DNA of 63,413 nucleotides from Spirochaetota bacterium (GTDB lineage: Bacteria; Spirochaetota; JAGLSM01; JAKPMW01). The stretch lies in the NCBI GenBank assembly GCA_031283155.1, contig JAITCI010000030.1, forward strand, positions 1-63,413, given 5' to 3'. This document shows, piece after piece, positions 45,689 through 57,047 of this stretch (the first letter of the stretch is position 1; every line of letters starts with the position of its first letter). Position numbers and translations under genes: made by a program. Under the pieces are notes generated by a model, which ran no database searches, was not told the DNA's origin, and worked only from the letters and a program-made list of their open reading frames with translations.

Positions 45689-48600
45689 TTATTCATCATC
45701 GGGTATATCGTCTCCATCAAGGGACTCGATATCATCCTCATCTTCGAGATCCGCGCTTCTGTCGTGATCCTCATCCTCAATAGTAAACCCGTTCTTCTCA
45801 AAGTCGTCAATGTTATATACGCCTATCTCCCTGCTCATGACATATTCATCATCCGAGCGTGTTTCATGTACAACATATTCCTCTTCCTGCGGCCACTCCA
45901 TCTCGATGCGGTCATAGATATCCATTCCTGTGCCGGCAGGGATTTTGTGCCCGATAATCACATTTTCCTTCAGCCCGCGCAGATTATCGATCTTGCCCTG
46001 GATCGCGGCATTCGTAAGCACCTTTGTGGTTTCCTGAAATGAAGCCGCCGAGAGAAAACTCTCGATAGAAATGGAAGCTTTCGTAAGTCCAAGAAGTATA
46101 GGTCTCGCCTGCGCCGGTTGCCCGCCCCGCTCAATCGTCTCGTCGTTTTTCTTTCTGAAGATCGTGCGGTTGACCTTTTGCTCAATTATAAAATCAGTAT
46201 CGCCGACGTCGGTGATCTCCACCTTGCGCAGCATCTGGCGGATGATAACACCAATATGCTTGTCGTGGATCTTGACGCCCTGGAGACGATAAACCTCCTG
46301 CACCTCGTTCATAAGATAGCGCATCAGTTCCTGTTCACCCTTGACCTCGAGAATATCATGCGGATCAATAGCGCCGTCGCAGAGCTGATCGCCCGCCTTA
46401 ACGTCATCTCCGTTACGCACCAGAAGATGCTTCCCAACCGGAATCGCGTATTTGTGGGTGGCGTCATCGGGGAAATTGTCTTCTTCATCGCGCTTGCCGT
46501 CATCCACCCAAACGATACGTTTGTTTTTGGATATCTGTGCGTCCACGATAATCGCGCCGTCGATCTTGGAGATAACCGCAGGATCCTTCGGACGGCGAGC
46601 CTCAAAGAGTTCCGCCACGCGGGGCAAACCGCCGGTGATATCCTTTGTTTTGGTTTGCTCGCGCGGGGTTCGCGCAATCGTGTCCCCAAGATTGATCGTT
46701 TTGCCTTCCTCGACCACCAAAATAGCGCCGCCCGGCATCATATACTCCCGCGATTCGCCCTCAGCCGGGGTAATCCGCACCCGAAGCTGCTCTTCTCCCT
46801 TTTTGCGCGCCTCAAGCGCGACAAGCTGCTTGCGTCCGGTTTTTTCGTCTATCGTCTCCTTGACATTCTGTCCGAGACGCATATTTTCATAATAGATTGT
46901 CCCCGCAAGCTCGGCGATAATCGGTTCGGAATAGGGATCAAATTTCGCGAATGGAGTTCCGGCCTTCACCTCTTCCCCCTCGGTAGCGAAAAGCAGCGAA
47001 CCCACCTTTAAGGGCAGGACGTTATCGGTGACGCTTGCAAGCACCATATGCGTTTTTTTCTCAAGAAGAATAACGGCATGCTGCGGTGCCCGCACCTCCC
47101 TGCCGTTTTCGTCAATCCCGATCACGTCACCGGCAATGACCGTATCCCCCTCACGCACACGCAGGGTTTGCCAGCGCGTCACGTTATAAGACGCTATGAT
47201 TCTCTGCACAACCATCTCGCTCTTGCGCGGCGTGATGCCGGTGAGCTTTTTATTGAGCGGATTGGAGAGCGGGATATAGTTATCGGGCAGAGCCCTGACG
47301 ATGGCGTCATATTTCAGCACAAGCGTATCTTCCCGGGTTTGCCCGGCAGCGATACCTCCGATATGGAAGGTGCGCATCGTGAGCTGCGTTCCGGGCTGAC
47401 CGATAGACTGCGCCGCGATCGTTCCGACCGCCTCGCCAAATTCGATCTTGCAATTGGTCGCAAGATTCCGCCCATAGCACATCGCGCAGATGCCATGCAC
47501 CGCTTCGCAGGTTAATACGGTACGGATGCGCACGGAATCGATCCCGCACTTCTCGATATGCTCCGCCTGTTCGTCGTTTATCTCTTCGTTTGCGCGGACG
47601 ATAATCTCGCCCGTTTTCGGATGAAAAACGTCATCGGTCGTCACGCGGCCTGTAATACGCTCCGCCAGGGTTTCGATGATCGTATCGCCTTCTTCAATGG
47701 CGCGCATCTCAATCCCGTTGACGGTACCGCAGTCCTGTTCGGTAATCATGACGTCCTGCGCAATATCCACAAGACGGCGGGTTAAATACCCCGCGTCGGC
47801 GGTTTTAAGCGCCGTATCCGCGAGACCCTTGCGCGCGCCATGGGTGGAAATGAAATACTCGAGAACATTCAACCCCTCTTTGAAGTTGGATATAATCGGA
47901 TATTCGATGATCTCCCCCGAGGGCTTGGCCATGAGACCGCGCATACCCGCGAGCTGCTTGATCTGCTGCTGACTTCCGCGCGCGCCCGAATCGGCCATGA
48001 TATAAATGGAATTAAACCCGTTTTTGTCTTCCTTGAGCATATGAAAGAGTACACTGGAGATTTTATTGTTTGCCTGAGTCCATTCGTTAATGATCATGTT
48101 ATAGCGTTCGGCATTGGTCAGATGCCCGCTTCGGTACATTTCATGCACATTCTCTACTTTTTTTTGCACCTCTTCGAGAATCGTGGCTTTTTCTTCCGGT
48201 ATCTTGAGATCGTCCACTCCAATCGTCACCCCAAAGAGCGTCGCATACCGGAAACCGAGATCCTTAATATCGTCGAGTATCGCCACCAGACGAGCCGCGC
48301 CGTATTTGTTGAACACATCGGCAATGATTGTGGAAATCTCTTTCTTGCGCAGCTCGTAATTGACAAAGACGTAATCGTCGGGAAGAAGTTCATTAAATAT
48401 TATCCGCCCGGGAGTGGTGATGAGATACCCATCATTATAACGAACCTTGATCGGCTCCTGTAAATGTATATCGCGGAACTCGAGCGCTATCATCACTTCC
48501 TGGAAATTCGCGAACGGGAGCTTGCGCGCTTTCGCGAGACGCGAGTCTTCCTTGGTGAGATAGCAGATACCAAGCACCATATCCTGGGTGGGTCCGACAA

Positions 48601-50062
48601 TGGGTTGCCCATTGGCGGGGTTCAGGAGATTTTTTGAGGAGAGCATCAGCACCCAGCATTCGATCTGCGCCTCGGGCGAGAGCGGCACATGTACCGCCAT
48701 CTGGTCGCCGTCAAAATCGGCGTTGAAGGCATGGCAAACCAGCGGATGCAGCTTGATAGCTTTCGTGTCCACAAGCACAGGCTCAAAGGCCTGGATGCCC
48801 AACCGGTGCAGCGTCGGCGCGCGGTTCAGCAAAACAGGATGCTCGCGCACAACCTCTTCAAGGACGCCCCACACCTCTTCCGACTCGCGCTCCACCATCT
48901 TTTTTGCGCTCTTCAGGTTATAAACGTGCCCCCTGTCGCTGAGCCGTTTCATCACAAAGGGTTTGAAGAGTTCAAGAGCCATTTTCTTCGGAAGGCCGCA
49001 CTGGTGCAGCTTTAATTCCGGGCCAACCACGATAACCGAGCGGCCGGAATAGTCCACGCGCTTGCCGAGAAGATTCTGGCGGAACCGCCCCTGCTTGCCC
49101 TTGAGCATATCGGAAAGCGATTTGAGCGGTCTGTTGCCGGGCCCCTTAACCATACGCTTGCGCTTGGAGTTGTCGAAGAGCGCGTCCACCGCTTCCTGCA
49201 GCATACGCTTCTCGTTGCGGATGATGATTTCCGGCGCGTAGAGTTCCTGTAACCTTTTCAAACGATTGTTGCGGTTGATGACCCTGCGATAGAGATCGTT
49301 CAGATCGGAAGTCGCGAAGCGCCCGCCGTCAAGCTGCACCATTGGCCGGAGTTCGGGCGGGATGACAGGAATGCGCGTCATGATCATCCACTCCGGTTTA
49401 TTGCCTGAATGGATGAAGTCGTCGATGATCTGCAGCCGCTTCAGGGTACGGGGATCGGTTTTCTGTCCGCGCTCAAGCATCCGATCATGCAGTTCCTTGC
49501 GCAAGGACTTTAAATCCAGCGAGGAGAGGAGCTTTAAAATCACGTCGGCACCAATACCCGCTTCAAAATTGTTCCCGTGCTTTTCCTTGAGTTCAAGATA
49601 CTCTTCCTCGGTGATAAGCGAAAACGGTTCAAGCGTCGATTCGCCGGGATCAATGACGATACACTTTTCAAAATAGATAACCGACCGCAAATCATTCATC
49701 GACATATCCAGCAAAAGTCCGATGCGGCTCGGCACAGATTTATAATACCAGATATGAGAAACCGGACTCGCGAGATCGATATGCCCCATGCGCTCGCGGC
49801 GAACCTTGAAATGCGAGACCTCCACCCCGCAGCGATCACAAACCACGCCCTTATAGCGGATGGACTTGAATTTTCCGCAATAACACTCCCACTCCTTGGT
49901 TGTGCCGAATATCTTTTCACAAAACAGGCCGTCCCGCTCGGGGCGAAGCGAACGATAGTTAATGGTTTCGGGTTTTTTCACCTCGCCGTAAGACCATTCA
50001 AGAATCCTCTCCGGCGAGGCAAGCTGAATCATGATTCTATCGAAATCACGGATGTTCTTCAT
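45689..50062 (-). CDS. rpoC: RNA polymerase subunit beta'
   Basis: Catalytic subunit of 1457 residues. The N-terminal zinc finger is [20 protein letters not shown], the active-site loop [12 protein letters not shown] holds the three Mg-binding Asp, and the second zinc site uses [16 protein letters not shown]. The bridge helix and trigger loop region reads [18 protein letters not shown]. The last 30 residues are strongly acidic ([20 protein letters not shown]), beyond the conserved C-terminus. It starts 29 bases after rpoB. Confidence 0.99.
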   Translation of the reverse strand: MKNIRDFDRIMIQLASPERILEWSYGEVKKPETINYRSLRPERDGLFCEKIFGTTKEWECYCGKFKSIRYKGVVCDRCGVEVSHFKVRRERMGHIDLASPVSHIWYYKSVPSRIGLLLDMSMNDLRSVIYFEKCIVIDPGESTLEPFSLITEEEYLELKEKHGNNFEAGIGADVILKLLSSLDLKSLRKELHDRMLERGQKTDPRTLKRLQIIDDFIHSGNKPEWMIMTRIPVIPPELRPMVQLDGGRFATSDLNDLYRRVINRNNRLKRLQELYAPEIIIRNEKRMLQEAVDALFDNSKRKRMVKGPGNRPLKSLSDMLKGKQGRFRQNLLGKRVDYSGRSVIVVGPELKLHQCGLPKKMALELFKPFVMKRLSDRGHVYNLKSAKKMVERESEEVWGVLEEVVREHPVLLNRAPTLHRLGIQAFEPVLVDTKAIKLHPLVCHAFNADFDGDQMAVHVPLSPEAQIECWVLMLSSKNLLNPANGQPIVGPTQDMVLGICYLTKEDSRLAKARKLPFANFQEVMIALEFRDIHLQEPIKVRYNDGYLITTPGRIIFNELLPDDYVFVNYELRKKEISTIIADVFNKYGAARLVAILDDIKDLGFRYATLFGVTIGVDDLKIPEEKATILEEVQKKVENVHEMYRSGHLTNAERYNMIINEWTQANNKISSVLFHMLKEDKNGFNSIYIMADSGARGSQQQIKQLAGMRGLMAKPSGEIIEYPIISNFKEGLNVLEYFISTHGARKGLADTALKTADAGYLTRRLVDIAQDVMITEQDCGTVNGIEMRAIEEGDTIIETLAERITGRVTTDDVFHPKTGEIIVRANEEINDEQAEHIEKCGIDSVRIRTVLTCEAVHGICAMCYGRNLATNCKIEFGEAVGTIAAQSIGQPGTQLTMRTFHIGGIAAGQTREDTLVLKYDAIVRALPDNYIPLSNPLNKKLTGITPRKSEMVVQRIIASYNVTRWQTLRVREGDTVIAGDVIGIDENGREVRAPQHAVILLEKKTHMVLASVTDNVLPLKVGSLLFATEGEEVKAGTPFAKFDPYSEPIIAELAGTIYYENMRLGQNVKETIDEKTGRKQLVALEARKKGEEQLRVRITPAEGESREYMMPGGAILVVEEGKTINLGDTIARTPREQTKTKDITGGLPRVAELFEARRPKDPAVISKIDGAIIVDAQISKNKRIVWVDDGKRDEEDNFPDDATHKYAIPVGKHLLVRNGDDVKAGDQLCDGAIDPHDILEVKGEQELMRYLMNEVQEVYRLQGVKIHDKHIGVIIRQMLRKVEITDVGDTDFIIEQKVNRTIFRKKNDETIERGGQPAQARPILLGLTKASISIESFLSAASFQETTKVLTNAAIQGKIDNLRGLKENVIIGHKIPAGTGMDIYDRIEMEWPQEEEYVVHETRSDDEYVMSREIGVYNIDDFEKNGFTIEDEDHDRSADLEDEDDIESLDGDDIPDDE

Positions 50063-50091
50063 CGAACGCTCCTTATGGGATGCACGTAAGC

Positions 50092-53000
50092 TTAATTGGT
50101 GCCAACAACCCTCTCGGCTCTTTTGGGGTCAATCTTTTCATCTTTTCCGGCACCGACAACCCTCTCCGCCTTTTTGGCGTCAATAATCTTTTCATCTTTT
50201 TCGGTAAGCGCGATCTCCTGATCATCGCTGCCGTAGATACGCATATCCAGTCCGAGACCGCGCAGTTCCTGAACAAGCACATTGAAAGACTCCGGAATAG
50301 AGGGTGCCGCCTGATAATCTCCCTTAACGATGGCTTCGTATATCCGCGCGCGCCCCATCATATCGTCGCTCTTGACGGTCAGCAACTCCTGCAGGGTATT
50401 GGCGGCACCGTGTGCCTCAAGCGCCCAGACTTCCATTTCGCCAAACCGCTGACCTCCGAACTGCGCCTTTCCGCCGAGAGGCTGCTGCGTCACAAGCGAA
50501 TACGGCCCGGTTGAGCGCGCGTGCATCTTGTCGTCCACAAGATGCGAGAGCTTGAGCATATAGAGTACGCCGCATGTAACCTCATTCTCAAAGGGTTCCC
50601 CCGTAAGACCGTCAAAAAGCTGCACACGGCCAAACTCGGGCAGATCGGCGCTTTTCAGCGATTCGCGGATCTCGTCAAGAGTCGCTCCCGCAAACACCGG
50701 CGTTGCGACTGTTTCGCCGCGCTTGCGCGCTGCCCAGCCGAGAAGGGTTTCAAAAATTTGCCCGAGATTCATGCGCGAAGGCACCCCCAGAGGGTTCAGG
50801 ACTATATCCATCGGCGTACCGTCTTCAAGGAAGGGCATATCCTCGGCGGGAAGGATGCGCGCAACCACGCCCTTATTCCCGTGGCGGCCGGCCATTTTAT
50901 CGCCCTCGGAGAGTTTGCGCTTTGTGGCAACGTATACCTTTACACATTTCTCAACCCCGGCGGCGAGTTCGTCCTGGTTGTCGCGCGTGAAGATGCGCAC
51001 GTCAATAACCGTGCCGCTACAGCCATGCGCCATATAGAGCGAAGTGTCGCGCACATCACGCGATTTTTCGCCGAATATGGAATAAAGCAGCTTGAACTCG
51101 GGGGTAAGCTCCGTTTCGCCCTTGGGCGTAACGCGGCCAACCAGCATATCGCCGGGCTTGACCTTTGCGCCCACACGAATAATGCCGTCCTTGTCAAGAT
51201 TGCGGAACATCTCCTCGCCCACGTTGGGGATATCGCGCGTTATTTCTTCCTTGCCGAGCTTCGTCTCCCGCGCCTCAATGGAAAATTCGACGATGTGAAT
51301 GGAACTGAAAACGTCGGCCTTCACAAGATTTTCTGAAAGCAAAATGGCATCTTCGTAATTGTACCCGTTCCAGGTGGTAAACGCGACCAGCACATTGCAG
51401 CCCAGCGCGAGTTCGCCGTTATCACAGGCGGGACCGTCGGCGAGAATATCGCCCGCCTTGACCTCCTGCCCCTTATGGACAACGGTCTTTTGATTGATAC
51501 AGGTATCCTGGTTCGACCTGCGGTATTTTGTGAGCTTGTATATATCCAGATCATTTTTATTTTTGGGGGTCTTCGGCTCTACAATGATTTCGCAGGCTGT
51601 AGCGCGCGTAACAACACCATCACGCAAAGCCTGCACACACACCCGCGAATCCCGCGCGACGCGCTCCTCCAACCCCGTACCCACAACCGGCGACTCAGGG
51701 AACATCAGCGGAACAGCCTGGCGCTGCATATTGGAACCCATTAATGCGCGGTTCGCGTCGTCGTGTTCCAAAAACGGGATGAGCGCCGTGGAAACAGAGA
51801 TGAGCTGCTTTGGCGAAACGTCCATATAGTCCGCTTCGGAAGAAGTGATCAGAGGATATTCGCCCCGGTGGCGCACCGTCATAAATTCGTTTGTAAATCG
51901 TCCGCGCGCGTCTATCGCCTCGTTGGCCTGCGCAATCTTGTATAATTCTTCGCGAATCGCGTCGAGATACTCTATATGATCACTGACGCGCCCGTTGTCG
52001 CACTTTCGGTACGGAGTTTCCAGAAAGCCATAGGAGTTTACCTTGGCGTAGCAGGAGAGGGACATGATAAGACCAATATTCGGTCCTTCCGGAGTCTCAA
52101 TGGGACACATACGCCCATAGTGGGTATGGTGTACGTCGCGCACCTCAAAACCGGCGCGGTCGCGGGTTAAGCCTCCGGGACCAAGCGCGTTTAAGCGCCG
52201 CTTATGTGTTAATTCCGTTAATGGATTTGTCTGATCCATAAACTGCGAGAGCTGCGAGGAACCGAAAAATTCTTTAATAACAGCCGTGAGCGGTTTGATG
52301 GAAATGATCTTTTGCGGCTTCAGTTCCTCGCGATCATCACTCGACATACGTTCCTTGATGGAACGCTCCATGCGCATAAAACCGGTCTTCAGCTGATTCA
52401 TCAGAAGTTCGCCTATCGAGCGAATCCGCCGTGTACCGAGGTGATCGATATCGTCTATGCTCCCGATTCCGCGGTAGACTTTGATGAGGTAGCGCACAGT
52501 TTCGATGATGTCTTCACGGTTGAACACGTTCTCGACGCTGCGCGTGGTATCGTTATACAGTTTCAGATTGAATTTATACCGGCCAACCTCGCCAAGGTCA
52601 TAGCGTTTCGGATCGAAAAAGAGTTTGTTAATCTCCTTATCCGCATTCTCTATAGTAGACGGTTCGCCGGGTTTGATGACGTTATGTACGCGCGAGATCG
52701 CCTCTTCGCGGGTTTTCGCCTCTTCCTTTGTTTTGGCGAGAGTGTTCAGGAGACACTCGTCGTCCTTAAGCGCCGCGAGATCCAGAACCGGGATGGTCTT
52801 AATACCCATCCCCTGCATCTTTTCGATATCCTTGCTGAAGAGCTTTGAACCTGCGGGAAAGAGTACCGTTTGGCTTGCCGCAGGATCGGCGACATCCCGC
52901 GCGAGGCGGGCACCGTTTAAGAGTTCGCGCCCCTCGGCGTCGAGACCGGCAATCTTGCGATCAACCACATCATAGAAAAGCGCCATGATCTCGTCTTCGC

Positions 53001-53622
53001 GCGTATACCCGAGCGCCATGAGAAAAGTGGTAAAAAGAATTTTCCGCTTGCGGTCGATACGCACGTGAATCAATTCCTTTTTGTAATCAAGCTCAAACTC
53101 AAGCCAGGCACCCTTTTCGGGAATGATCTTGGCTTCGTAAACGCCCATGCGATCATTCCGGGAAAAAATGACGCCGGGAGACTTATGGATCTGGGATACA
53201 ACCACGCGCTCGGCACCGTTGATGATGAAGGTTCCGCGCTCGGTCATAAGCGGGAGATCGCCCATGTAAATTTCTTTTTCATGTATCTCGCCCGTATCCT
53301 TGAATACAAGCTGGAGCGTAGCCTTGAGCGGAATCGCGTAGGTTTGCCCCTTGTCGCGCGCCTGCGTTTCGGTATATTTTGATTCGCCCAGGGAATATTC
53401 CTTGAAATCGAGAATCACGTTGCCGTCATTGCTCTCGATGGGAAATATCTGCCTGAATACCGCCTGCAATCCCTGATTGGCTTTCTTTTTTGCGCTGCCC
53501 TGCAAAAACCATTCATAGGAATCCAGCTGGATGTCTATCAGGTTGGGTATCTCGAGCGCTTCCTTGAGCTTCCCGTAATTTTTGCGGCTCTTAGCGATAG
53601 TCTTGTTCGGCTTTGCCATCAT
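50092..53622 (-). CDS. rpoB: RNA polymerase subunit beta, Asn at Ser531-equivalent, duplicated C-terminal tail
   Basis: Beta subunit of 1176 residues. The rifampicin pocket reads [20 protein letters not shown] then [13 protein letters not shown]: the residue at E. coli Ser531 is Asn (residue 478 here, codon 52189-52191), a known basis of natural rifampicin resistance in spirochaetes. Downstream blocks [12 protein letters not shown] and [18 protein letters not shown] are standard. After the normal C-terminus the protein carries two near-identical charged repeats ([16 protein letters not shown] and [15 protein letters not shown]). The start is the first of two adjacent ATG codons (MMAKPNKT); a TTG five codons upstream is less likely. 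Confidence 0.98.
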   Translation of the reverse strand: MMAKPNKTIAKSRKNYGKLKEALEIPNLIDIQLDSYEWFLQGSAKKKANQGLQAVFRQIFPIESNDGNVILDFKEYSLGESKYTETQARDKGQTYAIPLKATLQLVFKDTGEIHEKEIYMGDLPLMTERGTFIINGAERVVVSQIHKSPGVIFSRNDRMGVYEAKIIPEKGAWLEFELDYKKELIHVRIDRKRKILFTTFLMALGYTREDEIMALFYDVVDRKIAGLDAEGRELLNGARLARDVADPAASQTVLFPAGSKLFSKDIEKMQGMGIKTIPVLDLAALKDDECLLNTLAKTKEEAKTREEAISRVHNVIKPGEPSTIENADKEINKLFFDPKRYDLGEVGRYKFNLKLYNDTTRSVENVFNREDIIETVRYLIKVYRGIGSIDDIDHLGTRRIRSIGELLMNQLKTGFMRMERSIKERMSSDDREELKPQKIISIKPLTAVIKEFFGSSQLSQFMDQTNPLTELTHKRRLNALGPGGLTRDRAGFEVRDVHHTHYGRMCPIETPEGPNIGLIMSLSCYAKVNSYGFLETPYRKCDNGRVSDHIEYLDAIREELYKIAQANEAIDARGRFTNEFMTVRHRGEYPLITSSEADYMDVSPKQLISVSTALIPFLEHDDANRALMGSNMQRQAVPLMFPESPVVGTGLEERVARDSRVCVQALRDGVVTRATACEIIVEPKTPKNKNDLDIYKLTKYRRSNQDTCINQKTVVHKGQEVKAGDILADGPACDNGELALGCNVLVAFTTWNGYNYEDAILLSENLVKADVFSSIHIVEFSIEARETKLGKEEITRDIPNVGEEMFRNLDKDGIIRVGAKVKPGDMLVGRVTPKGETELTPEFKLLYSIFGEKSRDVRDTSLYMAHGCSGTVIDVRIFTRDNQDELAAGVEKCVKVYVATKRKLSEGDKMAGRHGNKGVVARILPAEDMPFLEDGTPMDIVLNPLGVPSRMNLGQIFETLLGWAARKRGETVATPVFAGATLDEIRESLKSADLPEFGRVQLFDGLTGEPFENEVTCGVLYMLKLSHLVDDKMHARSTGPYSLVTQQPLGGKAQFGGQRFGEMEVWALEAHGAANTLQELLTVKSDDMMGRARIYEAIVKGDYQAAPSIPESFNVLVQELRGLGLDMRIYGSDDQEIALTEKDEKIIDAKKAERVVGAGKDEKIDPKRAERVVGTN
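50098..50202 (-). repeat. Tandem 51-base duplication at the rpoB 3' end
   Basis: Two copies with a 51-base period (about 50098-50148 and 50149-50202), nearly identical except for a 3-base indel and scattered changes, encode the repeated tail of RpoB. The frame is kept in both. This appears to be an in-frame tandem duplication within the coding region. Confidence 0.85.
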
Positions 53623-53685
53623 CTGCCCCGGATACAAATTTCTGCCGCGAGTATGGCAGTCTACTATTGCACTACATTAGCAAGA

Positions 53686-53715
53686 AATATACCAAATTTG
53701 CAGAGAAAAACGCAA
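53686..53715 (-). promoter_or_regulatory. Promoter-like sequence before rpoB
   Basis: On the minus strand TTGCGT (53710-53715) is followed after 18 bases by TATATT (53686-53691). It lies just downstream of the rplL-rpoB hairpin and about 65 bases before the rpoB start, and could supplement read-through transcription. Confidence 0.45.
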
Positions 53716-53722
53716 AAAGACC

Positions 53723-53749
53723 GTTTCTGCCCCAAAACGGAGCAGAAAC
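53723..53749 (-). terminator. Rho-independent-type attenuator between rplL and rpoB
   Basis: On the minus strand GTTTCTGCTCC and GGGGCAGAAAC pair (eleven positions including one G-T) around the loop GTTTTG; GGTCTTTTTGCGTTTTT follows. It lies 34 bases after the rplL stop. An attenuator at this joint, limiting polymerase relative to L7/L12, is well known in E. coli. Confidence 0.75.
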
Positions 53750-53783
53750 AAATCCAATTTGCATTCCGAAATCCTGCGCCGGC

Positions 53784-54164
53784 TTATTTGAGAACAACAA
53801 CAGACCCCGCTTCTTCAATCTGTTTCTTCATGGCTTCCGCATCCGCTTTGGAGATATTCTCCTTGATGGCTCTGGATGTATCCTCAACCAGATCCTTGGC
53901 TTCCTTCAGACCAAGACCGGTAATCTCGCGGACAACCTTGATGACGTTGATCTTGTTGGTCACTTCTTTGAGGAAGACAGAAAACTCGGTCTGCTCCTCA
54001 ACCGCCGGAGCGGCAGCGGCAGCCGGACCGGCCATAACAACAGGCGCGGCACTCGCGGCTGTAACGTCAAACTTCTCTTCAAAGGCCTTCCGGAGTTCGT
54101 TCAGTTCGAGAACCGTCATCTCCGCAATAGCGTTCAGGATTTCCTCTTTGCTTAATTTTGCCAT
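53784..54164 (-). CDS. rplL: 50S ribosomal protein L7/L12
   Basis: bL12, the stalk protein present in several copies that recruits translation GTPases. The 126 residues have the N-terminal dimerisation part ([20 protein letters not shown]), an Ala/Pro hinge (about residues 38-55) and the C-terminal domain with [12 protein letters not shown]. The 130-base gap from rplJ contains paired sequences. Confidence 0.98.
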   Translation of the reverse strand: MAKLSKEEILNAIAEMTVLELNELRKAFEEKFDVTAASAAPVVMAGPAAAAAPAVEEQTEFSVFLKEVTNKINVIKVVREITGLGLKEAKDLVEDTSRAIKENISKADAEAMKKQIEEAGSVVVLK

Positions 54165-54195
54165 ATTATCTTCTCCTTTTTGGAATTTTTGCCGT

Positions 54196-54232
54196 TATCC
54201 ATTGCAGGCAAATGCAGCGAAGACAATGGATA
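54196..54232 (-). promoter_or_regulatory. Hairpin between rplJ and rplL
   Basis: Nine-base arms TATCCATTG and CAATGGATA are perfectly complementary around a 19-base loop; a second small GC stem (CCCGG/CCGGG) lies nearer rplJ, around 54258-54274. They occupy the rplJ-rplL spacer and may regulate or process the transcript so that L12 is made in excess over L10. Confidence 0.45.
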
Positions 54233-54294
54233 TTGCGGCGAATATTTTCACGCGCACCCGGGCTTTCGCCGGGAGCAAACGTAAAATACAAATT

Positions 54295-54816
54295 TTAACC
54301 GGCTGCCGCTTTCTTCTCCTCAAGCGCCTTGATCGAGAGCGCAAAGGTGGAAAGTACGCTCTGCATATCGCCCGCAAAAACGGAGAGTACGGAGACCATG
54401 GCGCCCGCAAGCTGCGAGAGCAGCACCGAACGCGAAGGGAGATAGGAGAGTTCCTTCGTTTCCTCCGCCCCGAAAAAACGCCCGCCCACATACGCCCCGC
54501 GCAGAACGAGCTTTGTTTTGCCCTGGTACTCAAGCAGTACCTTTGCGGCCGTGGGCGCATCGTCGCCCGCGAACGCAATGGAGATCGGGCCGGTAAAGTA
54601 CTGTTCGGCGTTTTTGACGCCAGTCTCGCCCAGCGCGATCAGCGCGAGATTATTTTTGACAACCTTAAAACTCATTCCGAATTCACGCAGCTTGCGCCTG
54701 AGCGAAGATATCTGCTCCACGGTAAGCCCTCGGTACTCGGCAATCACGAAGTCGGCACTCTTGCCAAACTTCGCCTTCAGTTCATCAACCTGCTGTATTT
54801 TTTCCGGTTTTGGCAT
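54295..54816 (-). CDS. rplJ: 50S ribosomal protein L10
   Basis: uL10, the base of the L12 stalk. The 173 residues contain FVIAEYRGLTVEQISSLRRK, VVKNNLALIAL and the C-terminal helix that binds L12 dimers (SVLSTFALSIKALEEKK). It starts 12 bases after rplA. Confidence 0.97.
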   Translation of the reverse strand: MPKPEKIQQVDELKAKFGKSADFVIAEYRGLTVEQISSLRRKLREFGMSFKVVKNNLALIALGETGVKNAEQYFTGPISIAFAGDDAPTAAKVLLEYQGKTKLVLRGAYVGGRFFGAEETKELSYLPSRSVLLSQLAGAMVSVLSVFAGDMQSVLSTFALSIKALEEKKAAAG

Positions 54817-54828
54817 CTCGTATTCCTT

Positions 54829-55509
54829 TCAGGAGAGGGACTTCCAGTCGATTCTGACCCCGGGACCCATCGTGGAAGTAAGGGTACAGTTGCGGATATA
54901 CTCCCCCTTGAGGTCAGAGGGGCGGCGGCGCAGGATCTCCCCGAAAAAAACGCGCGCGTTTTCGAGTAATTTATCCTCGTCCAGCGAGACGCGCCCAAGA
55001 CTGAGATTGATCACGCCCTTTTTATCCGCGCGGAATTCGGTGCGGCCTTTTTTGAATTCCGCAACGCCCTTCGCGACGTCCTGGGTAACAGTTCCGGTTT
55101 TGGGGTTGGGCATCAGCCCGCGCTTGCCGAGGTAGGGGCCAAGCTTCCCGAGATCCCGCATCATATCGGGAGTGGCGATAGCGACGTCAAAATCGTACCA
55201 GCCACCCTTGATTTTTTCAATCAGATCATCGCTGCCCACAAAATCCGCGCCCGCCGCTTCGGCCGCCTTCGCGAGATCGCCCTTCGCGAAAACAAGCACA
55301 CGCTTGGCCTTGCCGCTTTGATGCGGAAGCACAAAGGTATCGCGGATGGTATGTTTGGCAAGGATATTGAGGGTAATGGAAATATCAAAACTCTCGTCAA
55401 ATTTGGCTTTTGCATTTTCCCTGACAAGCGTTATCGCCTCTTTCGCGGAGTAGAGCCTGCCGCGTTCCACCCTGGTAAAGGCCGCAGAGAATCGTTTGCT
55501 GTGTTTCAT
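54829..55509 (-). CDS. rplA: 50S ribosomal protein L1
   Basis: uL1, the mobile stalk that handles deacylated tRNA and, in E. coli, represses its own operon. The 226 residues include [15 protein letters not shown]-like [33 protein letters not shown] and the conserved [15 protein letters not shown]. The ATG gives [11 protein letters not shown]; the longer open frame overlaps rplK. It starts 10 bases after rplK. Confidence 0.97.
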   Translation of the reverse strand: MKHSKRFSAAFTRVERGRLYSAKEAITLVRENAKAKFDESFDISITLNILAKHTIRDTFVLPHQSGKAKRVLVFAKGDLAKAAEAAGADFVGSDDLIEKIKGGWYDFDVAIATPDMMRDLGKLGPYLGKRGLMPNPKTGTVTQDVAKGVAEFKKGRTEFRADKKGVINLSLGRVSLDEDKLLENARVFFGEILRRRPSDLKGEYIRNCTLTSTMGPGVRIDWKSLS

Positions 55510-55519
55510 GCGGTTCCCC

Positions 55520-55948
55520 CTATTCCTGCACTTCAATGCCCATGCTGCGCGCGGTTCCCGCGATGATACGGCATGCGGCGTCCGTGTCGTTGGCATTCAA
55601 ATCGGGCATCTTTAACTCTGCGATCTCGCGAACCTTCGCTGCCGGAATTTTCGCGACCTTTTCCTTGGCGGACGAACTCGAACCCTTTGGAATCCCGCAC
55701 GCCTTGCGCAGCAGAACTGCAGCCGGCGGCGTTTTTGTGACAAAGGTAAACGAACGATCCTCAAACACCGTGATCACAGCAGGAATAACAAGATCCTTAT
55801 CCATTCCGCCGGTCTTCGCGTTGAAGGCCTTGCAGAATTCCATGATATTGATACCATGGGGACCCAGCGCAGAACCGACCGGCGGTGCCGGGGTTGCTGC
55901 TCCCGCTGCGATCTGGAGTTTGACTACTGCCTTAATCTTTTTGGCCAT
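55520..55948 (-). CDS. rplK: 50S ribosomal protein L11
   Basis: uL11 in the GTPase-associated centre, the thiostrepton-binding site. It starts [20 protein letters not shown] and continues [20 protein letters not shown], 142 residues in all. The ATG has GAGGTTGGAG upstream; the frame is open much further but unconserved. A promoter-like sequence stands 25 bases before the start. Confidence 0.97.
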   Translation of the reverse strand: MAKKIKAVVKLQIAAGAATPAPPVGSALGPHGINIMEFCKAFNAKTGGMDKDLVIPAVITVFEDRSFTFVTKTPPAAVLLRKACGIPKGSSSSAKEKVAKIPAAKVREIAELKMPDLNANDTDAACRIIAGTARSMGIEVQE

Positions 55949-55971
55949 AACTCCAACCTCGCAATAAGATT

Positions 55972-56000
55972 TATATAAACAGGACCTCATATAAACACAA
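55972..56000 (-). promoter_or_regulatory. Promoter-like sequence before rplK
   Basis: On the minus strand TTGTGT (55995-56000), a 17-base spacer and TATATA (55972-55977) match the sigma-70 pattern. It lies in the 137-base gap between nusG and rplK, where many bacteria have a main promoter for the L11-L1-L10-L12 group. A small hairpin CGGTA-TCCG-TACCG follows nusG near 56061-56074. Confidence 0.6.
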
Positions 56001-56085
56001 AGTGCTCGCATGAGTCCTTCGCGCCCGGACGGTATGCCCCGGCACTTCGGCATCCGGCGGTACGGATACCGATTTTCCAACAACC

Positions 56086-56646
56086 CTACGTCCTTTCGGC
56101 CTGGGTAAAACTGAGTTCAACCGGGGTAGAGCGCCCGAAGATCTCCACCTTCACGCGAATCGTACCCTTTTCCTGATTGATATCTTCCACAACACCCTTG
56201 AAATCCTTAAATGGCCCGTCGACCACGGTGACATGATCGCCTATCGAGAAATTGATCCGCACCGTAGGCTTTACCTCGGCGGATTTGATTTCTCCCATTT
56301 TGGTCAGAACGCGCAGCACATCCTCGGTAGCGATCGGGGATGGCCGGGTCATGCGCGTGGAACCCAAAAACCCTGTTACGCCGGTAATCGCGGCTATTTT
56401 CTGGCACGCCGCCTTCCAGAGCTGCTCCTCTTCGGGTATGTCCATCTCCACGAGAATATATCCGGGAAAAAATTTCTTTTTTGTTTCGCGTTTTTTCCCG
56501 GCGCGCATTTCGATGACGTTTTCGGTGGGGATCTTGACGTCGTACACCACTTCCGCGAGTTCCACCCGCGCGAGGCGATCAATGCCTTGTTTTACCTTAT
56601 TCTCATACCCCGAATAGGTATGCAGTATATACCAATGCCGAGCCAT
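56086..56646 (-). CDS. nusG: Transcription termination/antitermination factor NusG
   Basis: Binds RNA polymerase and couples it to ribosomes or Rho. The N-terminal NGN domain ([34 protein letters not shown]) and the C-terminal KOW domain ([20 protein letters not shown]) are complete in 186 residues. The ATG at 56644-56646 is two bases after the secE stop. Confidence 0.97.
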   Translation of the reverse strand: MARHWYILHTYSGYENKVKQGIDRLARVELAEVVYDVKIPTENVIEMRAGKKRETKKKFFPGYILVEMDIPEEEQLWKAACQKIAAITGVTGFLGSTRMTRPSPIATEDVLRVLTKMGEIKSAEVKPTVRINFSIGDHVTVVDGPFKDFKGVVEDINQEKGTIRVKVEIFGRSTPVELSFTQAERT

Positions 56647-56648
56647 AC

Positions 56649-56834
56649 TCAGGTACCCACAAACAGCCGGATAACCAGGGTCAGGAAGAGATCCATGCCC
56701 CCCAAAATCAAGGAAACCACAAGAAGAGAGACAAGCACAACAACAGTGGAATTGATGACCTCGCTCTTGACAGGCCATTCCACCTTTTTGAGTTCAGCCC
56801 GCGCCTCGCGGATAAAATTGATGAAACGGTTCAC
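56649..56834 (-). CDS. secE: Protein translocase subunit SecE
   Basis: Essential clamp of the Sec channel. The 61-residue protein has the amphipathic helix FINFIREARAELKKVEWPVK and one transmembrane helix (about 30-55). The start is GTG at 56832-56834 with AAAGGTGGGG just upstream; the longer frame runs towards the tRNA gene and adds an unconserved hydrophobic stretch. Confidence 0.93.
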   Translation of the reverse strand: MNRFINFIREARAELKKVEWPVKSEVINSTVVVLVSLLVVSLILGGMDLFLTLVIRLFVGT

Positions 56835-56917
56835 AAACCCCACCTTTCCAATCAGGAACCATAAGACACAAAGCAAGTAAATATATACACGATCACGCCT
56901 TGCGCCCAGCAAAAAAA

Positions 56918-56990
56918 CGGGACAGGGAGGACTTGAACCCCCAGCCTAGTGATTTGGAGTCACCCGCTCTACCATTGGAGCTACTGTCCC
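56918..56990 (-). tRNA. tRNA-Trp (anticodon CCA)
   Basis: A full cloverleaf of 73 bases. The acceptor GGGACAG pairs with CTGTCCC, the anticodon stem GGTGA/TCACT holds CTCCAAA with CCA at 56955-56957, and the T arm has GTTCAAG. The discriminator is G and CCA is not encoded. It lies between rpmG and secE, a frequent location. Confidence 0.97.
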
Positions 56991-57047
56991 AAAAACTGAA
57001 AATTCCCTTGAGCACTGCGTATTCTCAGAGCTCCTGCGCACCCTGAC

